Origin: Chrysaora quinquecirrha
Taxonomy: Eukaryota; Cnidaria; Scyphozoa; Semaeostomeae; Pelagiidae
Direction: 5' to 3'
Assembly: GCA_014526335.1 (NCBI GenBank)
Contig: JACTAT010000037.1
Span: 11,010,214 to 11,074,213 of the forward strand
Length of the DNA: 64,000 nt
Position 1 is the stretch's first letter. Every line of letters starts with the position of its first letter. Positions 47,661 through 60,000 of this stretch are shown here, piece by piece. A model generated the notes under the pieces. The model saw nothing but the letters and a program-made list of their open reading frames with translations, searched no databases and was not told where the DNA came from. The translations under genes and the position numbers were made by a program.

Positions 47661-48040
47661 CCTTGGTATCCCCAAATCAGGGACGCCAGAGAGGGGGGCG
47701 TGGGGGGGCAAGTGCCCCTCCTGCCTTTTCTTAAGGGGGCAAGGGGGGGCAAAAGTGCCCTTTCAATGTAATGTGATAATCGACTTTGACAACGTTAAAT
47801 ACGATGTTTCGCTATTATTATTCCATTCGAAATGCGTACACGTGGAGACATAGCCAAAAATTGTCGTAAAATAACATGATTAAAACTCGTTGAAAAACTT
47901 TTAATGCATTTTAAGCCAATCTGAAGGGTGTGAACACAAAAAATCTCCTGGGGGAGTACCACCAAACCCCTAATTTTTTATCTCAATTGCCCTTACATTC
48001 CTGGTCGCCCCCCCCCCTTGCCCTACCTTCGCTCCAGCGT
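47661..48040 (+). repeat. GGGGGGCAAG-rich repeat remnant
   Basis: Contains GGGGGGGCAAGTGCCCCTCC and GGGCAAAAGTGCCC palindromic motifs, and later a CCCCCCCCCTTGCCC tract near 48007. The ends point inward and may be one dispersed element with GC-rich termini. Confidence 0.45.
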
Positions 48041-48770
48041 CCCTGCCCACATTGCACAAAAGTCATCTAAACTATGACATTTGAAGTGTAGCAAATGTTA
48101 CTGTTGTTGGAACCAGAATGGACGGAATTTTCAATGATTATCATTTTCTATCGCCACTAAACTTCAATACCTTATTTTGAACAGAGAAATGATATAGATT
48201 TGTTCAATCAGCAAGCTATTAGCTTCAAAATGATGCATAGATATATGCATTCAGTAAAATGTTATAAAAATGGGGTACTCTGCAAATTAGGCTACATCTG
48301 TGAAATGACAGCAGTGAGAAAATGCAATCTAAAGTTTTTAGTTCTAAAATAAAGCAGCAGCATGGAGTTGCAACAATTGAAATTGACTTAGCATAAGCTT
48401 AGTTCCAGATTAAAAGAAAAACAGTCTTCGGCTGATGTTTACATGCAGACCATGATAATCAATCCTTGAATGCCCCAGTTGCATATATTGGATGCTCAGA
48501 CATTTATGTTTTCTGTTCGGGTTCAACTTTGATTGCCCCATTTTTTCAAGCAAGTTTCATTCTCATATCTTTAAGACCAGCAGAGTAAAATGTGTGTGAA
48601 AATTACCACCACACTGCACTGAACAGTCCACTTGAAATCTTGAATAGGCTTAACTTGAAAACTTAACTTAATCTTGAAAAGGCATAACGCGGACCCAGTT
48701 CCATTTCAAAATTTCATCAAAAATGCTATAATATATATTAGGGGAATCTTCTATCTAGCTGAGATGGCCA
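48041..48770. other. Unassigned intergenic DNA
   Basis: AT-rich; nothing recognised. Confidence 0.5.
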
Positions 48771-48900
48771 GGTCCAAAACGCGGACCACGCGGACTTCGC
48801 GGACTTAGCATTTCAAGTCCGCGTGTCTGCGTTTTAGTAATTAGGCCTATGAAATTACTAAAACGCGGACATGGATTTCGCGGACCTACGAAATTTCCTC
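48771..48900. repeat. CGCGGAC palindromic cluster
   Basis: Six CGCGGAC motifs or complements in about 130 bp. GTCTGCGTTTTAGTAATT at 48825 faces its near-exact reverse complement at 48849, separated by a few bases, forming a hairpin. Possibly a small foldback element. Confidence 0.6.
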
Positions 48901-49169
48901 ACAAAATTATAATCAACAAAAGTAAATTGGTTCTACAGTGCTTTGCGCTTCTTAGATCTATTTATCGAACATTGAAAGACTCGAGTAAGCACGTCTTTAA
49001 ATTTTCGGGCTTTCTACATGCACTTCTACATGTAGGTTCCTTATAAAGCGGTTCTTTATAAAAAAAAAGCGTGTACCCATTTCTTATGTTTCTGTAAAGG
49101 TTTTTTGTGTTGTTCTAATAATGTATGGAGAAAGAGAAGTCAAAGGATCCTAAGCCATTTTGAGACATC

Positions 49170-49420
49170 AGAAATGACAAAATCCAGGGAGCTTCCAGGG
49201 GCTTTGCCCCCTGGACCCCTACCAGGGCGCTGCCCTGCACCGGCTGGGGGGACTCCCAGCTGTTTTAGGCAACAGCCTCCGGCCATTGCGTGCATGCCTT
49301 CGGCACGCCATGTACACCCTACAACAGCAAACAAAATTTTTAACAACTACTTGCCCGCCCCGGAAAAAATCCCCCCACTTTTTTGGAGCTGGCACCGCCA
49401 CTGCCTTGAACAAGACAAAT
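49170..49420. repeat. GC-rich dispersed repeat with short palindromes
   Basis: GGGGCTTTGCCCCCTGGACC and TGCATGCCTTCGGCACGCCA are short stem-forming motifs in a GC-rich island. Open frames on both strands across it (49105-49473 plus, 49140-49413 minus) are composition effects. Confidence 0.5.
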
Positions 49421-50304
49421 CCCGCATTATGGTAATACTCATTGCCTATAAAAAAAAACAGCCAAAATTTTAATAGCTTTCATTGCCAAGAAATGAAATA
49501 AAACATTCAAAATAGGATCCACAAGGATCTGTGCTTGGTCTCATCTTTTTCAACATACTTATAGATTACTTTTTCAACAATATAGAGTACTTTCCAGTCT
49601 GGAACTTTCTTGATCACAAAACTTTTTGTATATAGCAAATTGCTGGTGGCTATTTCTATTGAAAATGACTTTGGCACATGCAATAACTAGGTAACCTTAC
49701 AACAAGCTGCTTGCCAAACTTAATAAATGCAAATCGATTTGTTATACTGAAAGCTTGAGTCAGATTAGTCAGAAGTTACTTATTCAGTGGTTATTTTGTA
49801 AAAATTTTGATTGTGGGGTTCAATAGGAAGGTGATGGGTCCTCCCAAAAAAATTAAATGCAAACCGGCTTAGAGGAGTATTAGTTGGATCAGGGGAAGGA
49901 ATATCATACAATAATAAGCATCATTGCCAACTGTTTTTTGGAAAGATGAATTCATGACATTTTGCCTGTGCTTTTGGTCCCAAGATCTCCTACAACAAGG
50001 GTAGAACTGAAAAATAATGAAGATAAAACATTACAAAAAGAGAAGCAAGACAAATTCTCCCCTTCAGATATATCATGCACCTGGAGACTTTGATGGCCAG
50101 TTATTGTTTTATTGCTGCGATGAGCTATGGAGGATGTAATTAATAATAGAATATTTATCTTGATCAGGCTGATTATAACTTCAAAAACATTGACATAAAA
50201 TAGTGAAATACATAAGATATGGATAGGTGTAAAAATATCTGTTATAAGTGACCAATAGAGAGAACCCACAAAAGTTGACTGAAACAAAATCCTTATGGAA
50301 AATC
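49421..50304. other. CANT1 3' flank
   Basis: Probable 3' UTR and intergenic DNA of the minus-strand gene that follows. An AATAAA-type signal is possible on the minus strand at 50113-50108. No other gene is supported. Confidence 0.45.
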
Positions 50305-51486
50305 CTAGAGAAACTCTATTCCTTCATATTTATCATTATCAACTAACTGTTCATCCATAATGATATTGCCATTAACATCAAATACCATTATATAACTGCT
50401 TATGTGACCAGCATCTTCTACACTTCTAAGTGCAACAATTATGTCATCATTGGTTCCTGGTACAAATTTGAAGGATGAGAAACCATGTGTTGGCTTGACT
50501 ATACCAACCTTAACAACTGTAAAATCTTTGAATTTCTCATTGCATGAAATCAAGACATTTGTGGCCCTTCTTTCATCAGCTTGGTCATCATACTTTTCAT
50601 GGCTTGCCCTTCTAGGTAGAAAGAACCATCGTTTCTTGTGACTGCTCCACATAACAGCTTCATGAATAACATATCCAGGACTCTTAATACCAAGAGCTGT
50701 GGCAACTGATTGATACACAGTTCTCCAATTATGGTGTACAACATCACCAAGTGGACCAATACTTTTGACATATTGTGGATTGAAATTCACCACTTCACCT
50801 GTTGGGGTAGTCCATACTTTACCAAGACCGCCAACATATAAAGTATTATCTTTAACAGTCATCCATTCCCCTTTAAAACCCTTAGAAACAGACCCATCAC
50901 CATCAGGCAATATAACCCATGGTATCACTTTTCCCTTCAAAATTTGATAAACTATGCCAGTACGATCATCAACAGTGTACAATTTTCCTTTGAACTTAAC
51001 AAGCTCAGAAAGTTCTAGCCCTCTTCCTTTCTCAGATATGAATGACTGCAGAGTTTCTGTCTTATCTGACCATGTGACTGAGTATTTACCATCAAAATTT
51101 CTTCTTAGTGATCCTTCTTTATAAAAACTTCTCCATGTATTTTTCTTCTCTGGGACTTTAGATTTCTGCTCATCAAGATCAGCAACAATTGCTATCTTGT
51201 ATTCAATCCAATTGGCTGCAACTTCTGGTTTAGTTATACTGTCCTTACCAGCCACACAATGCTGGGCACCAAGAATATGAGCTTTATCCTTGCCTTTGCA
51301 ATTACTATTGAGTTGATCAGGAATAGTTTTTGGCTTGGGCTGATAAATGTAACTACAAACAGCTTGGGGAAATCCAAAGGCACACACAATTGATGCTAAA
51401 AACATGACGAGAACAAAGTAGAAGAAAAATTGTTTCATGCTTCTATTTCTCCAGTTATTCAAATGTCGTATGGCTGTTACTATCAT
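50305..51486 (-). CDS. CANT1: Calcium-activated nucleotidase 1 (apyrase) homologue
   Basis: Ca2+-dependent nucleoside diphosphatase of the apyrase family (Pfam 06079 type). In animals it sits in the ER/Golgi lumen, hydrolyses UDP and GDP left after glycosyl transfer, and supports proteoglycan synthesis. The 393-residue frame is uninterrupted, close to human CANT1 (401). A signal-anchor helix spans residues 19-38 (FFFYFVLVMFLASIVCAFG), so the catalytic part is lumenal. Family blocks in order: IAIVADLDE (98-106), EKGRGLELSEL (152-162), VDDRTGIVYQ (172-181), LPDGDGSVSKGFKGEW (193-208), LYVGGLGK (216-223), RWFFLPRRAS (286-295), PTHGFSSFKF (332-341) and YEGIEF (387-392). ATG 51486 is taken; ATG 51438 (MKQFFFYF) is an alternative just before the anchor. 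The coding region has no intron in this window. Confidence 0.95.
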   Translation of the reverse strand: MIVTAIRHLNNWRNRSMKQFFFYFVLVMFLASIVCAFGFPQAVCSYIYQPKPKTIPDQLNSNCKGKDKAHILGAQHCVAGKDSITKPEVAANWIEYKIAIVADLDEQKSKVPEKKNTWRSFYKEGSLRRNFDGKYSVTWSDKTETLQSFISEKGRGLELSELVKFKGKLYTVDDRTGIVYQILKGKVIPWVILPDGDGSVSKGFKGEWMTVKDNTLYVGGLGKVWTTPTGEVVNFNPQYVKSIGPLGDVVHHNWRTVYQSVATALGIKSPGYVIHEAVMWSSHKKRWFFLPRRASHEKYDDQADERRATNVLISCNEKFKDFTVVKVGIVKPTHGFSSFKFVPGTNDDIIVALRSVEDAGHISSYIMVFDVNGNIIMDEQLVDNDKYEGIEFL

Positions 51487-52092
51487 TATAATTCAAGCAT
51501 TGGAAAGGCCTACTTTGTCTAGTACCTTGGCATCACAGAAATTCTTTGACAAGAACGAAAACTGTAATCAGAGAAGAATGATCAAGGCGTGGAGCATTGG
51601 AAACGTTGCTGCTTCTTGAATCCGCCACATCAATACATTCCAATTCCCACTCCCAGTCACAATGAGATATTGAATCACAGAAATGCTCCAGCTACTATGG
51701 TGACTGGTTACATGAAGTATCTCGTATAGTGACTTGCAGGGATGATTTAGACTTCTACATGAGTCGTAGTCATCGCTATTGAATTGAATTACTGGACGCT
51801 GGCGAAAGTGGATTGAAATTTGCTGCCTCGTTTCCATTATTCTGTTCGACTCAAGATGTGGCGACCCCCCCAACCCATTCTCACGCCAGTTACATGCATA
51901 TTGCAAGTAAGCATTTTTCAATCAGTTTCACGTATAGTGCATATATCTGGTGTTCACTGATTTTACCAAGAATTTACATGGAGTATTTCGGCATCGCCTC
52001 TTTCATTCCGTCTGTATCAGTGTAATGGCGTCCTTGAGATTCGTTGCTGCGGGAACATTGTGCTAGTTTTTCATCTCTAGTACAAAAACAGG
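51487..52092. promoter_or_regulatory. Shared upstream region of two divergent genes
   Basis: 606 bp between the CANT1 start (minus) and the start of the plus-strand gene at 52093. The head-to-head layout suggests a bidirectional promoter. I see no canonical TATA arrangement that can be assigned with confidence. Confidence 0.45.
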
Positions 52093-52354
52093 ATGGACGC
52101 CAGGGAAAAAAAGAAGAAGAAACCTGATAAAAAGACATTTGAAGATGCGATGCAAGATATTGATTCCTGGACAAAGTCACTGGAAACAACAAAGAAATCA
52201 AATTCTCGTACTGGCAGTAGTGACGAGCCTAGAAGTAAGAAACCTATTTTGGTGGAATTTAAAAAGGATATTCAAACTGGAAATTACAAATGGAAGAATC
52301 CAGGAAAAGTTTATGAACGACGTAAGATCCAAGTAAATGAGGCAGCTTCTGCAG
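52093..52354 (+). CDS. First exon of an unrecognised Lys-rich protein (partial)
   Basis: ATG at 52093 opens a frame starting MDAREKKKKKPDKKTFEDAM and continuing through ILVEFKKDIQTGNYKWKNPG and VYERRKIQVNEAASAG. It reaches a good donor (GCAG|GTAAAT) after 52354. Beyond that the frame runs into low-complexity sequence, which supports splicing there. The composition (Lys/Asp/Glu/Ser, few hydrophobics) suggests a soluble, partly disordered, possibly nuclear or cytoskeletal protein. I do not recognise the family. Its next exons would lie in or beyond the satellite and assembly gap to the right. Divergent from CANT1. Confidence 0.55.
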
Positions 52355-52529
52355 GTAAATGCAAAATTTATGTAGCTATAGTAGGTACCATGAATCGATC
52401 ATTCTCTCTCCTTCAACTGCACCACAATAGGATTGAATAGAATAGCACAGAATAGCATAGAATAGATAGAAGAGAATAAAGTAAAGTACGATAGAATAGA
52501 TAGTGCAGTAGGTTACCAATAAACTTGCG

Positions 52530-53417
52530 CACTTTGTGATAAAAGCATGAAAATTGGTACACAAGGGTAATTTAACATGCTGAAAAAGATAAGATGTAGA
52601 CCCAAGCTGAAAAATGCCCCCAAATGCTATTTTTAGAATGGGGTACTTGGAGCAACACCACACAATAACAGTATTGGAATAAATGTGTTTAAAATAGTAA
52701 AATGAAATTGAAAATTTGCATTTATGCACATTAGGATACGTAGAAGACGATGAGATATAGCCCCAATAGCAAAATGCCCCAAATCTATTTTTAGATTGGG
52801 GTATTAGTTATAAGACCCCCTAATACGAACACTGCAATAACAATGTAACAAATGATTAGATGTATATGAAAATTTGCAGTTATGCACATTGTGATACGTA
52901 GAAGACGATGAGATATAGCCCCAAATAGGAAAATGCCCCAAATCTATTTTTAGATTCTGGGGCACTAGTTATCAGACCCCCTAATACGAACACTGCAATA
53001 ACAATGTAACAAATGAAAAGATGTATATGAAAATTTGCAGTTATGCACATTGTGATGCGTAGAAGACGATGAGATATAGCCCAAAATAGGAAAATGCCCC
53101 CAAGTCTATTTTTAGATTTTGGGGCACTAGTTATCAGACCCCTTAATAGGAAGACTGGAATAACAATGTAACAAATGATAAGATGTATATCAAAATTTGC
53201 GGTTATGCAAATTTTGATACGTAGAAGGCGATGAGATATAGCCTCAAATAGGAAAATGCCCCAAATCTATTTTTAGATTGGGGTACTAGTTATCAGACCC
53301 TCTAATACGAACATTGCAATAACAATGTAACAAATGAAAAGATGTATATGAAAATTTGCAGTTATGCACATTTTGATACGTAGAAGACGATAAGATATAG
53401 ACCCAAATAGGGAAATG
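52530..53417 (+). repeat. 160-bp tandem array
   Basis: Unit marker GATACGTAGAAGACGATGAG occurs at 52735, 52893, 53054, 53216 and 53375 (periods 158-162). Units include AAAATGCCCCAAATCTATTT and AACAATGTAACAAATGA. About 5.5 copies with 85-95% identity by eye; the array is cut at 53418 by a Penelope tail. It lies in the putative first intron of the gene starting at 52093. Confidence 0.9.
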
Positions 53418-53552
53418 CCTCGCAGGTCCGGTTAATTTCACACCTTTCGATCCGACCTTTGTAATAAATAGGCAAGAAACCACATTTCTCATTGCCCGAT
53501 GATGGGAGACGGATCTCTCCCGAAACGTTGCCCAACTAAATAGCAAAGGCTT
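53418..53552 (+). mobile_element. Penelope-like 3' tail fragment at the gap edge
   Basis: Matches 40127-40254 almost base for base (CCTCGCAGGTCCGGTTAATT..., with the GGGAGA/TCTCCC hairpin and GAAACGTTGCCCAACT). Only the tail is visible on this side. The rest of the copy, if any, would lie in the gap, but the order suggests a severe 5' truncation ending at 53418. Confidence 0.9.
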
Positions 53553-54052
53553 NNNNNNNNNNNNNNNNNNNNNNNNNNNNNNNNNNNNNNNNNNNNNNNN
53601 NNNNNNNNNNNNNNNNNNNNNNNNNNNNNNNNNNNNNNNNNNNNNNNNNNNNNNNNNNNNNNNNNNNNNNNNNNNNNNNNNNNNNNNNNNNNNNNNNNNN
53701 NNNNNNNNNNNNNNNNNNNNNNNNNNNNNNNNNNNNNNNNNNNNNNNNNNNNNNNNNNNNNNNNNNNNNNNNNNNNNNNNNNNNNNNNNNNNNNNNNNNN
53801 NNNNNNNNNNNNNNNNNNNNNNNNNNNNNNNNNNNNNNNNNNNNNNNNNNNNNNNNNNNNNNNNNNNNNNNNNNNNNNNNNNNNNNNNNNNNNNNNNNNN
53901 NNNNNNNNNNNNNNNNNNNNNNNNNNNNNNNNNNNNNNNNNNNNNNNNNNNNNNNNNNNNNNNNNNNNNNNNNNNNNNNNNNNNNNNNNNNNNNNNNNNN
54001 NNNNNNNNNNNNNNNNNNNNNNNNNNNNNNNNNNNNNNNNNNNNNNNNNNNN
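53553..54052. other. Assembly gap (500 N)
   Basis: Exactly 500 undefined bases, the customary size for a gap of unknown length. Distances and continuity across it are not reliable. Confidence 0.99.
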
Positions 54053-57000
54053 AGTGTGCAAGGGTGCAGCACTGAAGTCAGTGTCAATGAGAGTGGTAAT
54101 GAATCGGAACAAAAAGTAGTGCATTGGCACTTAAAGTGTGCAAGGGTGCAGCACTGAAGTCAGTGTCAATAGAGTGGTAATGAATTGAAAGTGTTCAAGG
54201 GTGCGGCACTGAAGTCAGTGTCAATGAGTGGTAATGAATGAACAAAAAGTAGTGCATTAAAATTGTGCAAGGGTGCAGCACTGAAGTCAGTGTCAATGAG
54301 AGTGGTAATGAATCGGAACAAAAAGTAGTGCATTGGGAATTAAAGTGTGCAAGAATTCAGCACTGAAGTCAGTGTCAATGAGAGTGGTAATGAATTAAAA
54401 GTGTGCAAGGGTGCAGCACTGAAGTCAGTGTCAATGAGAGTGGTAATGAATCGGAACAAAAAGTAGTGCATTGGCACTTAAAAGTGTGCAAGGGTGCGGC
54501 ACTGAAGTCAGTGTCAATGAGAGTGGTAATGAATCGGAACAAAAAGTAGTGCATTGGCACTTAAAGTGTGCAAGGGTGCAGCACTGAAGTCAGTGTCAAG
54601 TCAGTGGTAATGAGAGTGAATTAAAAGTGTGCAAGGGTGCAGCACTGAGTCAGTGTCAATGAGAGTGGTAATGAATTAAAAGTGTGCAAGGGTGCAGCAC
54701 TGAAGTCAGTGTCAATGAGAGTGGTAATGAATTGAATCGGAAAAAAGTGCATTGGCAAGGGTGTGCAAGCACTGAAGTCAGTGTCAATGAGAGTGGTAAT
54801 GAATCTGAACAAAAAGTAGTATTGGCAAAAAGTGTGCAAGGGTGCACTGAAGTCAGTGTCAATGAGAGTGGTAATGAAAGGATTGCAAAAGGTAGTGCAC
54901 TGAAGTCAGTGTCAAGTGATGAAGTGGAACAAAAAGTAGTTAAAACTTAAAAGTGTGCAAGGGTGCGGCACTGAAGTCAGTGTCAATGAGAGTGGTAATG
55001 AATCGGAACAAAAAGTAGTGCATTGGCACTTAAAGTGTGCAAGGGTGCAGCACTGAAGTCAGTGTCAATGAGAGTGGTAATGAATTAAAAGTGTGCATGG
55101 GTGCAGCACTGAATTCAGTGTCAATGAGAGTGGTAATGAATTGAAAGTATTCAAGGGTGCAGCACTGAAGTCAGTGTCAATGAGAGTGGTAATGAATTAA
55201 AATTGTGCAAGGGTGCGGCACTGAAGTCAGTGTCAATGAGAGTGGTAATGAATCGGAACAAAAAGTAGTGCATTGGCACTTAACATGTGCAAGGGTGCGG
55301 CACTGAAGTCAGTGTCAATGAGAGTGGTAATGAATCAGAAAAAAAGTAGTGCATTGGCACTTAAAGTGTGCAAGGGTGCAGCACTGAAGTCAGTGTCAAT
55401 GAGAGTGGTAATGAATCGGAACAAAAAGTAGTGCATTGACACTTAAAGTGTGCAAGGGTGCAGCACTGAAGTCAGTGTCAATGAGAGTGGTAATGAATCG
55501 GAACAAAAAGTAGTGCATTGGCACTTAAAGTGTGCAAGGGTGCGGCACTGAAGTCAGTGTCAATGAGAGTTGTAATGAATCGGAACCAAAAGTCCTGCAT
55601 TGGCACTTAAAGTGTGCAAGGGTGCGGTACTGAAGTCAGTGTCAATTAGAGTGGTAATGAATTGAAAGTGTTCTAGGGAGCGGAACTGAAGTCAGTGTCA
55701 ATGAGAGTGGTAATGAATTAAATATGTGCAAGGGTGGGCACTGAAGTCAGTGTCAAGGAGAGTGGTAATAAATCGGAACAAAAAGTAGTGCATTGGGAAT
55801 TAAAGTGTGCAAGGGTGCAGCACTGAAGTCAGTGCCAATGAGAGTGGTTATGAATCGGAACAAAAAGTCCTGCATTGGCACTTATAGTGTGCAAGGGTGC
55901 CGCACTGAAGTCAGTGTCAATGAGAGTGGTAATGAATTAAAAGTGTTCAAGGGTGCGGCACTGAAGTCAGTGTCAATAAGAGTGGTAATGAATCTGAAGT
56001 AGTGCAAAAAGTAGTGCATTGGCACTTAAAGTGTGCAAGGGTGCGGCACTGAAGTCAGTGTCAATGAGAGTGGTAATGAATCGGAACCAAAGTCCTGCAT
56101 TGGCACTTAAAGTGTGCAAGGGTGCGGCGCTGAAGTCAGTGTTAATGAGAGTGATGATGAATTAAAAGTGTCAAGGGTGCGGTACTGAACTCAGTGTCAA
56201 TGAGAGTGGTAATCAATTTAAAGTGTTCAAGGGTGTGGCGCTGAAGTCAGTGCTAATGAGAGTTTAATGAATTAAAAGTGTCAAGGGTGTGGCACTGAAG
56301 TCAGTGTCAATAAGAGTGGTAATGAATCTGAAGTAGTGCAAAAAGTAGTGCATTGGCACTTAAAGTATGCAACGGTGCGGCACTGAAGTCAGTGTCAATG
56401 AGAGTGGTAATGAATCGGAACCAAAGTCCTGCATTGGCACTTAAAGTGTGCAAGGGTGCGGCGCTGAAGTCAGTGTTAATGAGAGTGATGATGAATTAAA
56501 AGTGTCAAGGGTGCGGTACTGAACTCAGTGTCAATGAGAGTGGTAATCAATTTAAAGTGTTCAAGGATTCAGCACTGAAGTCAGCGTCAATGAGAGTGGT
56601 AATGAATTAAAATTGTGCAAGGGTGCAGCATAATGAATCGGAACAAAAAGTAGTGCATTGGGACTTAACATGTGCAATGGTGCAGCACTGAAGTCAGTGT
56701 CAATGAGAGTTGTAATGAATATGAACAAAAAGTCCTGCATTGGCACTTAAAGTGTGCAAGGGTGCGGCACTGAAGTCAATGTCAATGAGAGTGGTAATGA
56801 ATTGAAAGTGTTCAAGGGTGCGGCACTGAAGTCAGTGTCAATGAGAGTGGTAATTAATCGGAACAAAAAGTAGTGCATTGGCACTTAAAGTGTGCAAGGG
56901 TGCAGCAATGAAGTCAGTGTCACTGAGAGAGGTAATGAATTAAAAGTGTGCAAGGGTGCAGCACTGAAGTCAGTGTCACTGAGAGTGGTAATGAATTAAA

Positions 57001-60000
57001 AGTGTCAAAGGTGCAGCACTGAAGTTAGTGTCAATGAGAGTGGTAATGAATTAAAATTGTGCAAGGGTGCGGCACTGAACTCAGCGTCAATGAGAGTGGT
57101 AATGAATCGGAACAAAAAGTAGTGCATTGGGACTTAACATGTGCAAGGGTGCGGCACTGAAGTCAGTGTCGATGAGAGTGGTAATGAATCAGAGAAAAAG
57201 TAGTGCATTGGCACTTAAAGTATGCAACGGTGCGGCACTGAAGTCAGTGTCAATGAGAATTGTAATGAATCGGAACAAAAAGTAGTGCATTGACACTTAA
57301 AGTGTGCAAGGGTGCAGCACTGAAGTCAGTGTCAATGAGAGTTGTAATGAATCGGAACAAAAAGTAGTGCATTGGCACTTAAAGTGTGCAAGGGTGCGGC
57401 ACTAAAGTCAGTGTACATGAGAGTTGTAATGAATCGGAACCAAAAGTCCTGCATTGGCACTTAAAGTGTGCAAGGGTGTGGTACTGAAGTCAGTGTCAAT
57501 TAGAGTGGTAATGAATTGAAAGTGTTCTAGGGAGCGGAACTGAAGTCAGTGTCAATGAGAGTGGTAATGAATTAAATATGTGCAAGGGTGCGGCACTGAA
57601 GTCAGTGTCAAGGAGAGTGGTAATAAATCGGAACAAAAAGTAGTGCATTGGGAATTAAAGTGTGCAAGGGTGCAGCACTGAAGTCAGTGCCAATGAGAGT
57701 GGTTATGAATCGGAGCCAAAAGTCCTGCATTGGCACTTATAGTGTGCAAGGGTGCGGCACAAAAGTCAGTGTCAAAGAGAGTGGTAATGAATTAAAAGTG
57801 TCAAGGGTGTGGCACTGAAGTCAGTGTCAATAAGAGTGGTAATGAATCTGAAGTAGTGCAAAAAGTAGTGCATTGGCACTTAAAGTATGCAACGGTGCGG
57901 CACTGAAGTCAGTGTCAATGAGAGTGGTAATGAATCGGAACCAAAGTCCTGCATTGGCACTTAAAGTGTGCAAGGGTGCGGCGCTGAAGTCAGTGTTAAT
58001 GAGAGTGATGATGAATTAAAAGTGTCAAGGGTGCGGTACTGAACTCAGTGTCAATGAGAGTGGTAATCAATTTAAAGTGTTCAAGGGTGTGGCACTGAAG
58101 TCAGTGTCAATGAGAGTTTAATGAATTAAAAGTGTCAAGGGTGTGGCACTGAAGTCAGTGTCAATAAGAGTGGTAATGAATCTAAAGTAGTGCAAAAAGT
58201 AGTGCATTGGCACTTAAAGTATGCAACGGTGCGGCACTGAAGTCAGTGTCAATGAAAGTGGTAATGAATCGGAACCAAAGTCCTGCATTGGCACTTAAAG
58301 TGTGCAAGGGTGCGGCGCTGAAGTCAGTGTTAATGAGAGTGATGATGAATTAAAAGTGTCAAGGGTGCGGTACTGAACTCAGTGTCAATGAGAGTGGTAA
58401 TCAATTTAAAGTGTTCAAGGATTCAGCACTGAAGTCAGCGTCAATGAGAGTGGTAATGAATTAAAATTGTGCAAGGGTGCAGCATAATGAATCGGAACAA
58501 AAAGTAGTGCATTGGGACTTAAAATGTGCAATGGTGCAGCACTGAAGTCAGTGTCAATGAGAGTTGTAATGAATATGAACAAAAAGTCCTGCATTGGCAC
58601 TTAAAGTGTGCAAGGGTGCGGCACTGAAGTCAATGTCAATGAGAGTGGTAATGAATTGAAAGTGTTCAAGGGTGCGGCACTGAAGTCAGTGTCAATGAGA
58701 GTGGTAATTAATCGGAACAAAAAGTAGTGCATTGGCACTTAAAGTGTGCAAGGGTGCAGCAATGAAGTCAGTGTCACTGAGAGAGGTAATGAATTAAAAG
58801 TGTGCAAGGGTGCAGCACTGAAGTCAGTGTCACTGAGAGTGGTAATGAATTAAAACTGTCAAAGGTGCAGCACTGAAGTTAGTGTCAATGAGAGTGGTAA
58901 TGAATTAAAATTGTGCAAGGGTGCGGCACTGAAGTCAGTCTCAATGAGAATCGTAATAAATCGGAACAAAAAGTAGTGCATTGACACTTAAAGTGTGCAA
59001 GGGTGCGGCACTGAAGTCAGTGTCAATGAGAGTTGTAATGAATCGGAACCAAAAGTCCTGCATTGGCACTTTAAGTGTGCAAGAGAGCGGCACTGAAGTC
59101 AGTGTCAATGAAAGTGGTAATGAATTAAAATTGTGCATGGGTGCGGCACTGAAGTCAGTGTCAAGGAGAGTGGTAATAAATCGGAACAAAAAGTAGTGCC
59201 TTGGGAAATAAAGTGTGCAAGGATTCAGCACTGAAGTCAGTGTCAATGAGAGTGGTAATGAATTAAAATTGTGCAAAGGTGCAGCACTGAAGTCAGTGTC
59301 AAGGAGAGTGGTAATTAATAGGAACAAAAAGTAGTGCATTGGCACTTAAAATGTGCAAAGGTGCAGCACTGAAGTCAGTGTCAATGAGAGTTGTAATGAA
59401 TCGGAACCAAAAGTCCTGCATTGGCACTTAAAGTGTGCAAGGGTGCGGCACTGAAGTTAGTGTCAATTAGAGTGGTAATGAATTGAAAGTGTTCAAGGGA
59501 GCGGCACTGAAGTCAGTGTCAATGAAAGTGGTAATGAATTAAAATTGTGCAAGGGTGCGGCACTGACGTCAGTGTCAAGGAGAGTGGTAATAAATCGGAA
59601 CAAAAAGTAGTGTATTGGGAATTAAAGTCTGCAAGAATTCAGCACTGAAGTCAGTGTCAATGAGAGTGGTAATGAATTAAAAGTGTCAAGGGTGCAGCAC
59701 TGAAGTCAGTGTCAATGAGAGTGGTAATGAATCGGAACCAAAAGAAGTGCATTGGCACTTAAAGTGTGCAAGGGTGCGGCACTGAAGTCAGTGTCACTGA
59801 GAGTGGTAATGAATTCAAAGTGTCAAGGGTGCAGCACTGAAGTCAGTGTCAGTGAGAGTGGTAATGAATTAAAATTGTGCAAGGGTGCGGCACTGAAGTT
59901 AGTGTCAATGAGAATTGTAATGAATCGGAACAAAATGTAGTGCAAAGACACTTAAAGTCTGCAAGGGTGCAGCACTGAAGTCAGTATCAATGAGAGTGGT

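Noticed and set aside
49105..49473. 122-residue plus-strand frame with Pro/Gly-rich part
   Set aside because: GC-rich repeat open in several frames on both strands.
53489..54130. Long minus-strand frames across the gap
   Set aside because: They consist of undefined residues from the N run.
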